Source: Methanosarcinales archaeon (GTDB lineage Archaea; Halobacteriota; Syntropharchaeia; Alkanophagales; Methanospirareceae). Taken from it: a DNA stretch of 15,290 nt. The stretch covers positions 1 through 15,290 of the forward strand of contig JAODGR010000061.1 in the NCBI GenBank assembly GCA_025464275.1. Reading direction: 5' to 3'. Position numbers and translations under genes: made by a program. The notes beneath the pieces were generated by a model. The model ran no database searches, was not told where the DNA came from, and was given only the letters and a program-made list of their open reading frames with translations. Positions 13,267-15,290 of the stretch are shown here, piece by piece (position 1 is the stretch's first letter; each line of letters begins with the position of its first letter).

Positions 13267-15290
13267 ATGAGAAAAGTAGGAATAGGGATGGAAAGAAAAG
13301 CATGCGAAGGTTTTTTAATTGCAGCGGTGATAGCAGTTATTTCTACGATTTTAGTAGCGGGTGTAGCCTCCACAACCGTCTCAATAGGAAGCGGTAACGC
13401 TACAAAAGGCGAAAGTGCTACCGTCCCAATTATGATAAGGGGCGTGTCTAACCTTGGTGGAGCAAAGATAAACCTTACGTATGATCCATCGGTAGTCAAC
13501 GTGACAGCGGTTTCGAATTCAGATTTTCAAGGTTTACCACCAATTCTCGGCACGCGAGGACCTGGCTGGGTGCTCTTGCAGGGAGGACAGGTAGATGGTG
13601 GACTGAACGGTGATGTAAAATTCTGTGACGTCACGATTGAAGCAGTTGGGGAACCTGGACAATCGAGTTATCTAAATTTAGTAGACGTTGAATTAGAAGA
13701 CATGAATATGGTGCCGATTACAGTGGACGCCGTCACGAACGGTACATTCACCATAAAAGAAGCTGAGGGTGCAGAGATCCACGACATAAATGTATCAACC
13801 GACTATACAGGAGCAGTAAACGGGATAAAGTTAACTCGCGATGGCACAGATGTGGTTGGTGCAGATGAGAAACTGACAATTGGTGAAACGTATAAAGTCA
13901 GGTACAAACTTACAAACGCGGGAGATTTCGATGAATCGGTTGATGTGACCGTGAGAGTTGCAAACACTACCTGGAATGAGACCATTGGAACGCATACTTA
14001 TTCGTTGAATGCAGGTGAGTCCAACACATACAGTGATGAGTGGGACACTTCGGGGCTTGCACCGGGGACATACACGATAGAAGTGGAAGCAACGATTCCC
14101 GATGATAGCAACCTGGCGAACAACAAGCGAGTAAGAGATGTTGTACTTGAGTCGAGAATGGGTGTGGACACGACGCCACCGACAACCACGGTGAGTACAA
14201 CTCTGCCCGGTGAGCCGAGTCCGATACCTGATGGCAAGGAGTTGAACTGGACGACGACACCGGTGACCTTGACCTTTCTTCGTACTGATAGTGGTGGTGG
14301 TATGCAGTATGGCAGTGGTGTTGACTATACTAATCTATCGGCATCGGCGGCGATAACCGCGGAGATTAATGGTACGGAGGTGACGATACCGGCGATAGGC
14401 ACGGGTAACCTGACGATTTACAAGAATGCAACGTTCGGTGATTCGTTCGATGTGACGGTGTCTCGAGAAGGTGCTACCACGCTATACTACTATTCGGTGG
14501 ACAAGAATGCGACACCGAATGTGGAACCGATGAAGAGCCTGACAGTGAGGATCAGATTTGAGATTCCGTTCTCGGTGATGCCTTATGACACCTGCATAAT
14601 CGCAAACATCACTCATGATGCTCGTCAACCCTCCAATGAGGGTAAGAATGCCACAGTGGTACTCTCCAGTAAGACAGTGGTGATAGACGGTGAAACCTGC
14701 CACATACTGGCGATGACCAAGCCTGAGGGTAGCACGGAGATGTATGTAGGCGTAAATGAAGCTGAGGGTAACCTTACACTGAAACGACTGGTGATGAAGG
14801 ATACAACGGGCGAGCTGGTGAATCTGACATTCGAGCCTGCGTATACGATGCTTGATTACCCATTGTGGGTAGGAAAGGCATGGAGCTCTAACATCATGGT
14901 CAATGGTACAACTAATGTTACCGGTACTCCGATTCCAATCACCACAACTGTGGCAATTACAGGTGCAGTAACAGGTGAGGAGAATCTGACATTGCCAGCG
15001 CCTTACGGTACGCTTCGCTGTTTGATAGTGGAGGATAATGCCAGCATCAATCTGGGAGTTTTAAATCTGGTACTAAAAGCGAAGTACTGGATAAGCAATC
15101 ACGAGACATTGAAGATGCCGAAGTACCAGAGTTATCTTAACGGCGGGCTCATAGAAGAACTGGTGATGAGGGGTATTGTGGATACGGAACCACCTGCGAG
15201 TATTACGAACCTGGAATACACGAACGGGACGACATGGCTAAACTGGACATGGACGAACCCGCCCGATGCGGACTTCAATTACACGATGGT
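13267..15290 (+). CDS. Large secreted protein with N-terminal cohesin-like domain, CARDB and further beta-sandwich segments; 3' end beyond window
   Basis: The frame is open without a stop from ATG 13267 to the right edge (674 complete codons). A signal segment (hydrophobic 16-34, ending VAGVAS) is followed by a cohesin-like domain at about 36-165. Its TTVSIGSGNATKGESATVPI, LGGAKINLTYDPSVVNVTAV, LNGDVKFCDVTIEAVG and NGTFTI strands follow the cohesin pattern. A CARDB-type domain comes next (about 168-297: LTIGETYKVRYKLTNAGDF, NAGESNTYSDEWDT, DDSNLANNKRV). A proline-threonine linker (TTPPTTT) and less familiar beta-rich sequence fill about 310-640. The last segment (PPASITNLEYTNGTTWLNW) resembles the fibronectin-III-like repeats of archaeal surface proteins. 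N-x-S/T sequons are numerous. AGGAGGTGA lies 3 bases upstream of the start. A wall or membrane anchor, if any, lies past the edge. The cohesin call rests on pattern recognition. Confidence 0.82.
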   Translation, partial: MRKVGIGMERKACEGFLIAAVIAVISTILVAGVASTTVSIGSGNATKGESATVPIMIRGVSNLGGAKINLTYDPSVVNVTAVSNSDFQGLPPILGTRGPGWVLLQGGQVDGGLNGDVKFCDVTIEAVGEPGQSSYLNLVDVELEDMNMVPITVDAVTNGTFTIKEAEGAEIHDINVSTDYTGAVNGIKLTRDGTDVVGADEKLTIGETYKVRYKLTNAGDFDESVDVTVRVANTTWNETIGTHTYSLNAGESNTYSDEWDTSGLAPGTYTIEVEATIPDDSNLANNKRVRDVVLESRMGVDTTPPTTTVSTTLPGEPSPIPDGKELNWTTTPVTLTFLRTDSGGGMQYGSGVDYTNLSASAAITAEINGTEVTIPAIGTGNLTIYKNATFGDSFDVTVSREGATTLYYYSVDKNATPNVEPMKSLTVRIRFEIPFSVMPYDTCIIANITHDARQPSNEGKNATVVLSSKTVVIDGETCHILAMTKPEGSTEMYVGVNEAEGNLTLKRLVMKDTTGELVNLTFEPAYTMLDYPLWVGKAWSSNIMVNGTTNVTGTPIPITTTVAITGAVTGEENLTLPAPYGTLRCLIVEDNASINLGVLNLVLKAKYWISNHETLKMPKYQSYLNGGLIEELVMRGIVDTEPPASITNLEYTNGTTWLNWTWTNPPDADFNYTM

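Overview
The window is archaeal chromosome. The markers are the exosome subunit Csl4, RNA polymerase subunit L, release factor aRF1, an archaeal-type triosephosphate isomerase, a class I lysyl-tRNA synthetase, the delta subunit of acetyl-CoA decarbonylase/synthase (CdhD) and an intron-containing tRNA-Gly without encoded CCA. TATA boxes precede several genes. CdhD, a CARDB/DUF3344 surface protein and dockerin/cohesin proteins together point to a methanogen-related anaerobe of the Halobacteriota. An ANME-1 (Methanophagales) or alkane-oxidising relative is my best guess, but this is inference without a search. Coding strands are purine-rich, favouring AGG/AGA, ATA and GAG codons.

Layout. Positions 1-367 (minus strand) hold the 5' part of an EMC3/DUF106 (YidC-like) membrane insertase. 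Everything after it is on the plus strand. Positions 470-10140 are a dense housekeeping block: exonuclease VII small subunit (xseB), CTP synthase (pyrG), a small 2x[4Fe-4S] ferredoxin, triosephosphate isomerase (tpiA), Csl4, RpoL, tRNA-Gly(CCC), aRF1, a TraB-family membrane protein, cdhD and lysS. Several genes overlap or nearly touch: pyrG/ferredoxin are spaced for coupled translation, the rpoL stop codon lies inside the tRNA, and cdhD/lysS are 4 bases apart.

Positions 10153-15290 are a different kind of region: exported, repeat-containing, sequon-rich surface proteins. First comes a signal peptide + Ig-like + CARDB reading frame. It runs by an apparent +1 frame change at a G5 run into a DUF3344 frame that ends in an Ig-like module and a dockerin. 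Second is a small secreted protein made only of signal peptide + the same Ig-like module + dockerin. Third is a large protein, open at the right edge, with an N-terminal cohesin-like domain followed by CARDB and other beta-sandwich segments. Cohesin and dockerin are the two halves of the cellulosome docking interaction, so this cluster looks like a non-cellulolytic archaeal surface-assembly system: a cohesin-bearing anchor and at least two dockerin-bearing partners. The three genes have similar TATA-region sequences, and the last two have near-perfect Shine-Dalgarno sites.

No stretch longer than about 140 bases lacks a gene. No insertion sequence, CRISPR array, rRNA or integrase was seen.
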